Origin: Berberis thunbergii
Taxonomy: Eukaryota; Streptophyta; Magnoliopsida; Ranunculales; Berberidaceae
NCBI GenBank assembly: GCA_003290165.1
Contig: QNQO01008307.1
Location: forward strand, 62,001 to 126,000
Reading direction: 5' to 3'
DNA: 64,000 nt
Shown: in pieces, positions 10,147-22,100 of the stretch
Numbering within the stretch: position 1 is the first letter of the stretch
Layout of the letters: each line of letters opens with the position of its first letter
Made by a program: the position numbers and the translations under genes
The notes under the pieces: generated by a model
Database searches by the model: none
The model's input: the letters and a program-made list of their open reading frames with translations, nothing else
Told to the model about the DNA's origin: nothing

Positions 10147-12678
10147 GGTTAATTGCAACTTGCCCCCTATTATAAATAGCTGATTGATAAGTAAACTCAT
10201 ATTTATTCACTATTACAATTACCCATTGATTATAGATCGATGTCTAACTACTGTATATTTTCAAAACAAATGACCAAAATGCCCCCGAGAAATCATATGA
10301 TAATTATCTCAAACATCTCATCTCGAGGAAAATCCTAATGATGAACTGAAATAATAATCGTATCTCGAGGAAAATCTAACATTTGATTTAAAAATATTAT
10401 ATCTCAAACAACTCATGGAAAATTAAAACGGTCCAGATTTAATCTTACACAACCCATCTCGAGGAAATTTTGATATCTATATTACAATTCAGAGTGGTGT
10501 TTTACTATTCATTGCTGACTATGATTGAAAGTTGGGAAATGTATTGAATTTGATGGTTGAGATTCATTTTCTATGGTGACATATTTGTAAATATAAAACA
10601 TGTAGAAGAGGCAAAAATAATGAAAAAACTTTTGAAAAATGTTGGTAGAATGTAAATGTGGCGGAGAGAGAAATATTTTGTTTTCCTTTTAGCAAAATGA
10701 AAATTATCATAACTATCTACATCGATGTCGGATTTTGATAAACTTAGTATCGTTGAAATGTATTTTTGAAGATCTTTTGAACAAAATCAATGATAAATAC
10801 AAGGGACAAAATATTAAAAATATATATTTCATAATTAAATAAATGCATGATAATGTATTACACGTCTTTAATATTTTTAAAAGCAATGAGATGAGCCGAT
10901 CATACCAGAAAAAATGAATCGGACATCTCAATGCAAATTTAAACAAAAACCGTAATTTCATGTTTTGGCGAATTCAAAAATTGTGGGAGGCCTCATCACC
11001 GGCGTTTAAAATTTTTCCCCAACTGATTCAAGTTTGACTGAATAAGCTTACACTTAGAATCTGCTTCTATTTCAATACTGATTGAGAGCGAAAATGAGGA
11101 TAGTAATGGAGGTGTTCAGTACAAAATAATTAAAAAGAAAATAAAATTAGGTGGAGTGCCAACGACACGGGACATACTCTAGTCTCAAACAATGTATCTC
11201 GAGAAAAATCCAACGGTCCAAATTTAATCCAACGGTTCATATTTTATATCTCAAACAACACATCTTGAGATGAATCTTACGGTTCCAAATTTAATCATGC
11301 TTGCATCTCGAGGAAAATCTCAACGATCTAAATTTAATCAGTCCAAAATTAACCGTGAACATATCTCGAGGTAAATCTAACGTTTCAAATTAATCGTGCA
11401 CACAGTAAAGGTAATTCTAACGGTTCAAATTAATTGTACATGCATCTCGAGGTAACCATTCAAATTTAATCATGTACGCATCTCGAAAAAACTTCAACAA
11501 CACAATTTTATCGTGCTCGCATCTCGAGGAAATCTGATGGTCTAAATTTAATCAGCCAAAATTTATTCGTGAAAGCATCTCGAGGTAAGTCTAACATTTC
11601 GTATTGATTGTGCACACATCTCGATGTAAATATGATTGTTCAGATTAATTATGCATGCATCTTAAGGCAAATCTAATGAGTCAAATTTAATCATTCACGC
11701 ATGTCGAGAAAAATCTAACAGTTCAAATTTAATCATGCACACATATCGATAAAAATTCATCGACTGAAAAAACTAACTTTTTTTCATCCTCCTATTTTCT
11801 TTTTTCCTTATCTGTTTCACAGCCTCGCCATCATTGGGAAGAGGAGGAGAAAGAAAGAACAGGGAAGGAGGAATGAGGATAAGGAGAAGAGGATTAGAAA
11901 GAGAATTTTTTAGTAGTTAGATTATCACCGAGATGCATGTATTAAATGTCAAATTTTTCTCGAGATGGTCGCGCGATTAAATTTGAAACGCTAGATTTCA
12001 TTGAGACATTTGTATGTTTAAAATTGGATTATTAGATTTACCTCGAGGTGCATATATGATTAAATTTGGATCGTGAGATTTTCCTCGAGACGTGTGTTCA
12101 ATTAATTTTTTGAACATCATATTTTTCTCGAGATGTGTGTGGTTAAATATAGATTGTTATAGTTACCTTGAAGTGCGAGATTTAATTTGAATCGTTATTT
12201 ATGCATTTTTAGCTATATTCGATATAAAGTTGAAAGCAGTGAAAGGGAAATGGAGTCAAGATACGTGAGATCAAATCTGGATATTACTTCGAGAATTGAT
12301 TAAACCTAGACCATTAGATTTGCCTCGAGATACGAGTGATTAAAATTGGACGGTGAGATTTGGTTCGAGATGTCTGTGTGATTAAATATGGACAATTAGA
12401 TTTACCTCGAGATGAGGTATTTGAGATTTAATTTTTTAAAATCAACGATTTAATTTTTCTCGAGATATGATTATGATTTCATTTGAACCTTAGAATTTTT
12501 CTTGAGGTGAGATGTTCGATATACGAAACATTAAATCTCGGTATTTGATTTCTAAAGGAAATTTTGATAATCTGCTTTAAAAATTGACATGTTGACACTA
12601 ATCAACGGGTAATTATGCTAGTGATTAAAGATGAGGCTACTCCACAATTATTTACTATACGGGAAGTTGCGACTGACC
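10147..12678. mobile_element. Foldback-like element of about 40 bp CTCGAG units in opposite arms
   Basis: The left arm (10147-11760) carries a degenerate unit of about 40 bp of the form ATCTCGAGG-AAATCTAACGG-TTCAAATTTAATC-TGCAC. The right arm (11930-12530) carries the same unit reversed. About sixteen CTCGAG hexamers occur in 2.1 kb. The outer ends are also inverted copies of each other: TTGCAACTTGCCCC near 10153 pairs with GGGAAGTTGCGA near 12661, and CAATTACCCATTGATTA near 10215 pairs with the reverse complement near 12592-12612. The 170 bp loop (11765-11930) is pyrimidine-rich then purine-rich. The left arm holds about 600 bp of extra unique sequence (10500-11150). No transposase is present. 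Tandem subunits inside long inverted repeats are the hallmark of foldback transposons. Target duplications were not resolved. Confidence 0.6.
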
Positions 12679-13156
12679 TTTATGCAGCTAATGTAAAACC
12701 CCTATTCCCATCCATCCCTAAAACCCCTAAATCTCCATCAACCCTCCTTTTCCATTTCACACCCTCCTCTCGAACCAGAGCCATAGGCGATTCTTCCAAC
12801 CCTTTCACAGCGAACACAACTACGATCACTGCTCCGTCTGTCTCCCCAACCTATTTTCACTAAACGATCCTCTTTACCCTCTCTTAACCCCTACTCGAAC
12901 CACCTCTCATTGGTTTGGTTTACTTCAGTGGGTTTGCTGCTGCGATTTCACTCTCCAAATCAAACTCTCTCATGATATGATAATGGGTTTTGGAATCATA
13001 CCATAGGGTACTCAAGCTATTTTTTGCTTTCATTTTGAATATTATCCAATTTATGAAGAATATTTACATTGATTTTTATTGTTCTCTTTCGCAGCTTTAT
13101 AAGCCTTCGGTCGATCTTCAGTCATACAATATACTAGTTCATTATCTAGACAAGCC
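12679..13156 (+). promoter_or_regulatory. Putative promoter and 5' UTR of ERG
   Basis: This 480 bp lies between the foldback element and the ERG start codon. Bases 12690-12910 are CT-rich, as in plant 5' leaders. A pyrimidine-rich acceptor ending TTTCGCAG at 13094 could close a leader intron, but no convincing donor was identified. No confident TATA box was seen. The transposon ends only about 480 bp before the ATG, so part of the promoter may be transposon-derived. Confidence 0.35.
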
Positions 13157-16100
13157 ATGAAAGCTTGGAGAGCTCTAAGAAGTCTCTCTTCCTCCTTAAC
13201 AACAACCACACCTCATAAACCCCATTTCAATTCCCACTTTCATCTCTCTCGATTCTACTCAGCGCCCCAAACTCAACACCCTGACAACAACAATGACAAC
13301 CCCACCATCGATAATGACGACTCTGCTATATTTGATAGTAGTGATTACACATTACCCACTCTTGATTCCAAGCCAACTATCAAATCCAACACTTGGGATC
13401 AGTCTTACAGGGCCAAAGTCAATACTAAAATATTTGGTGAGAGTAATGCCCAAGTAGTAAAAGAAGAAGAAGATGAAGAAGAAGAGGATGAGAAAGATAG
13501 AGCGGAGATACTTGCCAAAGCTCTGCTTCAAGCTTCGTTAGCCAAGCCCGATGATGTTGAAGAAGAGGATATGATTGTGAAGGAGGAAGACCAGAAGTCA
13601 TTGTCGGTCGGAATTATTGGAGCCCCAAATGCTGGGAAGTCCTGTTTGACTAATAATCTGGTTTGTTATTCTTTACTCAATTTGTTTTTTTTATATTTTA
13701 GTTGAAGTTCATACCCTTGTAATGTATTTAAATGTTATTTAGAGTTTAACCTACCCTGTACAAATTTTCGGCAAATATTCAATCAAATGGTCAGCTATGT
13801 TGAATTTGAAATTCATATCATGGGGTACAGTGGTTTACATTGTCTTGCAAAAGAGTTGGATGGCTTGTCCATTGTCTTGGCAAATGGGTCATGCAACTGG
13901 AATCGGGACACAATATGTTTTGAAATGTCTTGGTTTGAGTAGGGTTTTCTTCAGTTGTTGGAGCAAAGATTGGGTAATGTGAAAGGCTTTTATAAAGCTT
14001 CTCTTGAGGAAAAACTCAAGGAGACGAGGCTTTCTCGAACCCCCCCTCGCGAAAAAAGAAGCTTTTAAAACCCTAAAAATGCAAATAGGCTACAAAAACC
14101 GTTGTATAAAATCAATTAAAAACTTTTTTTTTTAAGGTAAAAAAAACCTGTTGTTTCAAACGTAGGATTGATCCTACATTCAAGTGTTTACTTTTTGTAA
14201 CTTAAAAAAGTGAGACTAGGAACTGTGGTTTGAACTTTACATTAGTATCTAGGAGGTTGTATCTTAAACCTTGGTTCTAACTAAGGATTGTGATTTCATT
14301 TTTTGAGGTAATTTCGGTAAGTTGATTTTAAGAAATATTTCGTTGTATATAGAAAAAGTAAAAATTTCGATTATAATTTTGATGTTATCAATATAAGTTA
14401 GGCATTTAAACTCTTACAAATTGCATAAAGAGTACCACGAGATTCGTAATGTCGTATAAACTACATATTGCATAAGAATTACTTATATAATCAAAATTTA
14501 ATATTAAACTAAAATTATAACGGGTTAAAATGTACTGACATTGAGATTGACATAATGAAAAAAATAAAAATTTCGGTTTCGAAAGAAATTTTGATAACTA
14601 AAAAAGAGAAATATTCGGAGAAATTTCGACATATTACGAGAAATCACATTCCTTGGTTCTAACCTAGTAACCTTACAAAGCAAAATCACCAAGTTAGGTT
14701 TGATGGGAATTTCAATTTTCAGAACTTGAGGTTGTAAAAGTGGACTATTCATTAATCTAGAAATATTATATGTAAAGTAATTCAATACAAATTATGTTAA
14801 CTCCTAACACTTGTAGTGCGTTGTTCTAAGAGGGAGAGAATACTTGTCAAGTATATGTAGACTTAGTTGTCTAGTGACATGTTTTGATCAAATTAAGTAT
14901 TGTACCAGATGACGGTGGTCATCGATGGAGTTTAGCATGGGGTGGTCTAGATTTGATGTGTTTGAGCATGTGAAAAAGATCAAATTTCCTAGAGCATGCT
15001 AAATTAATTGGGAAATTATTACCTAGTTAAAATTGGTTAATATAGCTATTGCATCTATGTTGTAGAGTTCAGGGTTTAGATAATGTTAGGAACTCGTAGT
15101 GAGTGACGCATTATAGATTTTTTCAAAACTTGTGTTGTTTTCTTCTCTTACTTATAAATTTCCATACCAATATTGGGGCTTTATAGTTTCCATTGATTAT
15201 GTGTATCTATACATATTCTTTCTATTGTTAAACCATCAAAGGAAAAATGAAACAAGTAGCAATATTTGTTTCTTATGTTATCATCATTCTTTATTTGTAT
15301 TTGTCATTTATCTACTAAGAACTCATTTCATTTGCGAGTTAGGTGGGAACTAAAGTTGCTGCTGTGTCACGAAAGACAAATACGACGACTCATGAAGTCC
15401 TAGGTGTGATGACCGAAGGGAATACTCAAATTGTACGTTACTTTCAGATTCTCTTTTGGATTTACTTATTTTATTTTGACGATCTGCATATGACTATGAA
15501 ATCTTGGAAACCGGACATCCATGACCTTACTTTAGCAAAAAAAAAGAAAGAAAGAAGGAAAAGTAGTACCTTCCTGTTCATTATGCAATTGTGACTCGTC
15601 CATCATCCTACTCCTTTTAACCCATGATCACACTACTATTTATTTATTCATTTGAAAAAGTTAAGTTTTATTGTAAATCAGAAGCAAAATGAGTAAAGAC
15701 GAAGCTTCTTCATACTCCTCATTTTGGGGAGAGAGAATATTCCTTAAGGCTCCTTAATTCCATGTCATAAGTTAAGGAGGCTGTTGGTGACAAAAATAAC
15801 AAACCCTCTCTAAAACCTTCCATCAAGGATGCTCGGACATGGAGATAGACTCGATACAGAGACTAGGCAATTTTCAAATAATTAGGACTTGGCGACACGG
15901 TCAAACTTTACTTTTTATTTTTTTTATCTCATATGAACATAAACAACAACGTAAAAATTAAAATTATTTAAAATTTTTACTTTTGAAGTTGGAAGAGGAG
16001 AGCTTAACAAGTAAAATAGAAAAATTTACAGAGATGCATAAATAGCCAAAATTTATTGGAGAGTGTATCTAATTTACAAATTGTTTCAAAATAGTGTCTA

Positions 16101-19100
16101 ATTGTGTATCTAAGAGCAAAATAGTCATCAGAAACAAAGAAATCAAATTATAGAGAAATTACATAAATACATAGTAAGATACCCCTTTTTGTGTGTATTG
16201 TATTTAATTTAGAGCGAGCGAAAAAACAACATTGATGATGCCTGATGTACCACCAAATAAAAATCGTCAGTCAAAAACCCTCAAACCAAGAATGGCGTGG
16301 ATAGCTGCTCTAATTGAAATAACTCCTCTCCTCGACTGAAGGAATCGAAGAGTTGACGATTGCAATTGAGTGCAGCAGAACTGGTGTTTCTTCAAGAACT
16401 ACTTCTGAAAATCAACAGAGAAAAATAGGAAAAAAAGAAGGAAAGAACCAAAAAAAGGAAAAAAAACCACTCGTCGTGTCGGGGCCAGTCAACGTGTCTT
16501 GACCATTCAATGTGTGTTGGATACGTGTCGGTCGTGAGTCCGTCCGACACGTATCCGACTCTTGAAATAAGGATTTTCCGAAGAGTCCATACATCCTTAC
16601 CTGTCACATGTGCTATAAGGAGGCTTTAAGGAGTCCCTCAGAGATGCTCTAATTGGGAAAGACTAATTTGAATAGTATTTGGGTAATTTGGAAAGCGAAA
16701 CAAACTAGACACGACTACTAGTATTTGGTCCTTTTCCCCCTTCTTTTCTTAGATTATTTTTAGATTGAGTTAACCATGGCCTAGAGCTTTAATGTAATCA
16801 TAATTCTTTCTTTGCTGGTTAGTTTGTTATCCTTGTTTTTGTTTTCTTTTGGAATTTCTCACTCATGTAATCTATTCCTCTTCTTTGAAAAAGAATGAGA
16901 TTGTCTTTTTTTTATTTTTATCAAAAACTAAAAAGTGTGATCGGCCAATTAATATTGATAGCTAAAACAAGTTCATCACCCTCGTCTTGTGATTCATTTG
17001 GGTCATGGGCTTTTTGAGGCAACATCAACAGTTTTACAGTGCAATCAGAGGGCCAAAATGGATGAAATTTACAGCTCAGGAGAGACATTTGTATTGGAGC
17101 TAGAACAGCTACCAACTATGTTTGAATTATTGCAAAATGTTAGTGTGATTGAATGATGGAGATGTGTGGGTTTTGCAGGGTAAGGGTGAAGTGTCCTCAA
17201 CAAAGTTGTATTACAAATTTCTGTGTGGTTTATTGACGAGCATGGGGATCAAATCTGGAAGAGTGTGGATAGCAAATGTACCACCAAAAATTTCACTTCG
17301 CCTGTGGTCATCAGTACTAGGGAAAACTCAACCGAGACTCTGAGAGACAACCTAAGGGTGGTAAATGTGTCTTGTGCCACCGAACCGATTAGAGTGTATC
17401 ATCTGTTTCTCAGTTGCCAAGTGGTTGCCAGACTTTGGGAAACCTTTTGAACAACTTTCATAAGCGCAAGGTTGTCCAAGTTCAGTTCCAACAATGGATT
17501 AGAGAATTGAACACAAGGGTTTAAGTGCTTTGGGCGTTTGGTTACGGATCAAGGTGCCTCACACCATTGTTTGGATCTTTGGAGAGGAAAAAACTCTTTG
17601 ATATTCAATGTAAACAAAGATCAGTTGAACATCTCATAATCCAAATGGAATCTGTTGGGTCTACATCGCAGCAATGATGGGCAATCTGTTTATGGATGAT
17701 TTTTGTTCAGTTGGGATAATTTTCTTTTCGCGTAAGTTTTAGAGTTTTGGTAGACTTTCTAGCTTGTCTTACTATTGACACTTTCTCATGATTTAATAAA
17801 TCGTTGGTTTGTAAGAGTTGAGCAGAACCGTATCAGAAGTTTGTAGTGAGTATTTACCATATTACGCTATTCTTAAAGGGCACTATTTAGTGAGTATTTA
17901 CCATATTACGCTATTCTTAAAGGGCAATATTTAGAACCTCAAACCCAACAAAGTTAGTGTACATTGAGATATTACTATAATTGGTATAGATTTTTTTTTT
18001 CATCAAGTTGTTGTACATTAAGATATTACTATCGAAAGTCGGATTCCTTCTTATAGTGATGAGAGCTATGTATATGCGCTTCCCAAAGCAAGGTATTTCT
18101 GTTATACGATAGGCATCAGATTGACGAAACTTATATGTGTATTTTGGAGCTTTGTATATGTTCATGATAGGTTTTCTAGTGGAAGCAAATACACCGATTA
18201 ACGAGAAACTTGTATTGACAAAGTTTCTACACTTCAATAAATTCTTTAAACTTCAAAAATTGATTACGAACTTTGTTTAACATATTTAATTAAAAAAAAC
18301 AAAATCCTAAACTTATTGGATTCCTACTTGGGCTAAACATTGGACCGCCCAATTATTTAAAGAATTAAAATAAATAAATAAATACCCAATATTCATCATC
18401 CTCCCCCATTTGAAAAAAGTTCGTCCTTGAGCTTCACTGTCGTCAGCGACCAAGGAAATATGCTCATGTGTTTCAGCGACTTGGGATGTTTTCCCGAGGA
18501 GTGGAAACATCTACAACCTACCAACTCGTCCACAAATGGAACACTTGAAATTAGGATTGTAAGCAACAGTTTGTGCAACCGGTTTAGGAGCTGTGGTAGG
18601 GACCAAAAATGTCTGCTTTGTGTTGGTGTAATAAAATGATATTGTGAAATTGCTTCGACCTTCTTAGCATGTTGTTTTACTTCTGCCATGGGTGGTAATC
18701 AGAACTATATCCAAAGCCTCTTGTATGGGTTGAAAAAATCCATGCAAATACATGTCTACCTTTTGCTGATAAGATTCGTTCATCTTCAACATATTGCACA
18801 ACATACGAAATTCCTTGATGTACTAAGAAACTGTAACTCTCGGACTGTGTAAGTTTATGCAACATGGCAAATAATTCTCATTGATAGTCTTTGGGGATGA
18901 AATAGTGTTGTAATCATTTTTTTAATTATCTTAGGCCAAGTCTAAAGTCGTTTCTACGTGGTCAAGTCTCTTAAGCAATTAGATGCAATACTTTGCAACT
19001 TAGTTGCAACCAACTAAACAACCTTAATACCTGGAAGGGTGTGTTTGACAGCCCAAAATACCGTTCTCAATGGAAATGGAAAATGATATTCAGTGTTTGA

Positions 19101-22100
19101 TTGCACTTAGGAAATTATACTTGAAAATATTTTTCATGTGTATATTGGTAATTTCACAGAACAAAACTTAGTCTTGAATTAGGTTTTGATGTATATGAAT
19201 TTGAGAGATATTTTCTAACAACTTTTTAACTTTCCATGCTTACCTAGTAGTTTTCTTTGGGGTAGGTCATAAAAATATTAGGAAAATGAAGAAAATCAAA
19301 TGGACCCAAAAAACTATTTTCCTAAAGCTAGTCAAACACCGTAAAATCGTATTTTACCTAGTAAATGATTTTCCAACCAAAATTTTTAGGACACATCCTA
19401 AGTGACATATATTCTAAAACCTTGTCCATTTGGTCAACTCATCAGCAAAAACATCAATATCCCCAGGAACAACATCAGTAGTAACATCTAATTTAATATC
19501 ACCATGTTGCACACGTTCCACACAACAAACAAAACGATCCAAAGTAACATAAAAAACATCAAAATAATTCTCATCTCCATAAGCATTGTGATGGACTTGT
19601 CCTTTATGATTAGGAGGACAAAAATTGGCTCGTTGCGATGGGTCAAAGTCCATACTGTAGTCATAAAATCATGTCTTACGGTGGTACATATCTTGTGCGA
19701 CGTTGGTGAATACTTTGAATCATATGGTGGTACGTATTGAGAATCGTGGTGCTTTGATACCAAATTTGATAGATTTTTCAGCAGAAACAAATAAACCAAT
19801 TCATCGAAACTTGTATTGCTTCATTAATATTTCTCAAAACTCAAAAAATAAAACTGATTACAACTTCTTTACTCCTATTTAAACCAAACAAAACCCTAAA
19901 CGTAATCCTACAAACTTTTACTCTTGTTGGGCTTTAAAATGGATCGGGCTAGTTGTTTAAAAAATAAAAATAACCTAATATTAAATCATTTTCCTTCTGG
20001 CTTCGAAAAGCTCGTCCTTCAGCTTTGTGGATGATATTTCAAAAATGTATGACAAGAGCAGCTGACCTCAAAATTTCCCTTGGTAATTGTTCGTACCACA
20101 AATAATCAAATAAATTTTTTGCCAACAAAGATAAAGTACATCATGAATCCTTGGGTCAAAAGAAGCCGATTTCTTGATTGAATTCTCTCAAACACGGTAG
20201 CAAACTTGTCCCCAAAATTCGCCATAAAATTGTCCTACATTGGATCACGAACTTTTCCATGGTGGCACATGTCATGTCTTGTGTTGGAGAATATCCTCAC
20301 CATCAAGATCTTGTTTGTCCCAACAATAAATAACTTTTCCCTCAAAGGAAGCAAATGCATCTGTGAAATGAAACAATGTAGTGGGTGCAAATAACCCCAC
20401 TACAAATTTCTTCATATCCTTCATGCAATTGCTCAATGTGGAATTTTGGTGCGTGGAAGGATAGAGGCATGATGGTTTGTTGGTCGTCGACACGATAGGT
20501 GGTGGTGATGAGCTTCATGATGTCGGAGGGCATCATGACGATGCCTGCGAGGATATGCTCCTGACGGTTGTTTTGTGCACTATGCTGCTAGGTCGACTGG
20601 TGACGCTGCATGCCTTGTAGCTCCGAGGTAGATGTTGCCACGAAGGATGGTGGTGGCGATGGGTAGCAGATCTAGTTCGACAAATCCCAAGCAAGTTATT
20701 TTTCAATTCCTCTATTTTTTCTTCTTCATAGGGTTATTGAAGGGTTTTGGGTATTCAACAATTTTTTTTTTGTAATTTGTGATGTTGAAAATCCACAACA
20801 ATATTGCAAATTGCAAATTCCCGACCAAAAAATTTGGGGAAATTAGAGTTGTCATCTACATCCACCCCATTCTGGCGAACTTCGATCCTATCTTACTCTA
20901 CGTGAAAATCTGCAAAAACTCCGCTATATATTTTGGTCTCATAATGCAATAACTTGCTGATAACCATATCTCTTTTGTACACATCAATTGAAGGTGGTTT
21001 CTCCCAATCAACATGGATTACCACTTTTTCAGATGAATTTGAAAAGATTTCATCTCTCTATCTAGGCTCAGCACGTGATTTCTCACGGATAGCATCGGGT
21101 TCTCGATGTAGAACCAAAACAGTAGCAATTTGCATGAAGATTTCATCAAGGGTTTGTTTAAAGCGATCTAACCTTGCAAGGATGGCTTTTCGCAACCTCT
21201 TTTCCAAAATTTATCTGGCTCTGATACAAAAATTTGATTAAGTTTAGGGGAAGCAAACTAATTCATAGAAACTTGTATTGAAAAAGTTTCAAATCTTCAT
21301 TGACATTTCTCAAAACTCTAATTACATCTTTTTCGTACGCATTTAAACATAGTCCAACATATTTTACCCTACTTGGGCTTTACCTGGCCCAATTATTTAA
21401 ATAATAAAATATAAAATTTACCCCTTTCAATTAGTTCGGTTATCCTCAATTTAACTAGTCATAGAACTGACAAACAAATCAATTGTATCAGTTCACAGTT
21501 TATCGAGATAGCTATTAAAAATTGAAACAAATTAGTTAGCTTGGTTTAGTTCAGTTATTTTCTTTACATAGATATGAATTGATGTATCGGGAATGGGCGT
21601 TGATGATGATGAGACATGAATTGATGTAATATTGGTTATTTTATTCCTTTTTTAAGTAAATTATTGCTTTGGAAAGTGAACATGTAAAGTTGACCCTGGT
21701 AGGCTAGACATGTCATTGTTACTAATATCATCATTATTGCTTTAATTCTTGAAACTTGAAACATGTACTGACATGGACTTGTGAACCATTGTTGATTACA
21801 TGCAACATACCTTGGGATGTCCAAAAATACGTCCTATCCTATGTAGTCCCAGGTGCTAGGTGAGGAGGGCATGCCTAGGCATTGCTTAATATCCTAGGCA
21901 ACCTTTTAGGAAAGTTTCGGAGCTTTTATATATAATTCATTTCACATCTTTAGTTCATACAACTTAAAACTAAAAACATGAACATCAAAGGTTCAATAGT
22001 CATAATCCAATAACTAACACAAAAAACAAGTCTCAAGGCAACAATCCAATGTAAAAGGTAAAATAAAATAAAAAATTTGTAGTCAAATGTCAAGCGCCTG

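Larger units (their letters stand above)
18165..21425 (-). mobile_element. Three-LTR array of a non-autonomous LTR element, antisense
   Basis: Three diverged direct copies of an LTR-like sequence lie at about 18165-18400, 19770-20000 and 21228-21425. The order is LTR-internal-LTR-internal-LTR. Before the second and third copies are antisense primer-binding-site remnants (GCTTTGATACCA near 19757; GGCTCTGATACA near 21210), giving minus orientation. After the first and second copies come polypurine-like reverse complements and a shared CTCGTCCTTGAGC-type motif typical of the 3' end of gypsy internal regions. The two internal regions are homologous to each other (for example GGTGGTACATATCTTGTG near 19681 and GGTGGCACATGTCATG near 20263) and contain only gag-like scraps. 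Sharing of the middle LTR is what unequal LTR recombination would leave. Confidence 0.6.

Noticed and set aside
12615..12863. Open frame before ERG
   Set aside because: It straddles the end of the foldback element and the CT-rich ERG leader; no family similarity.
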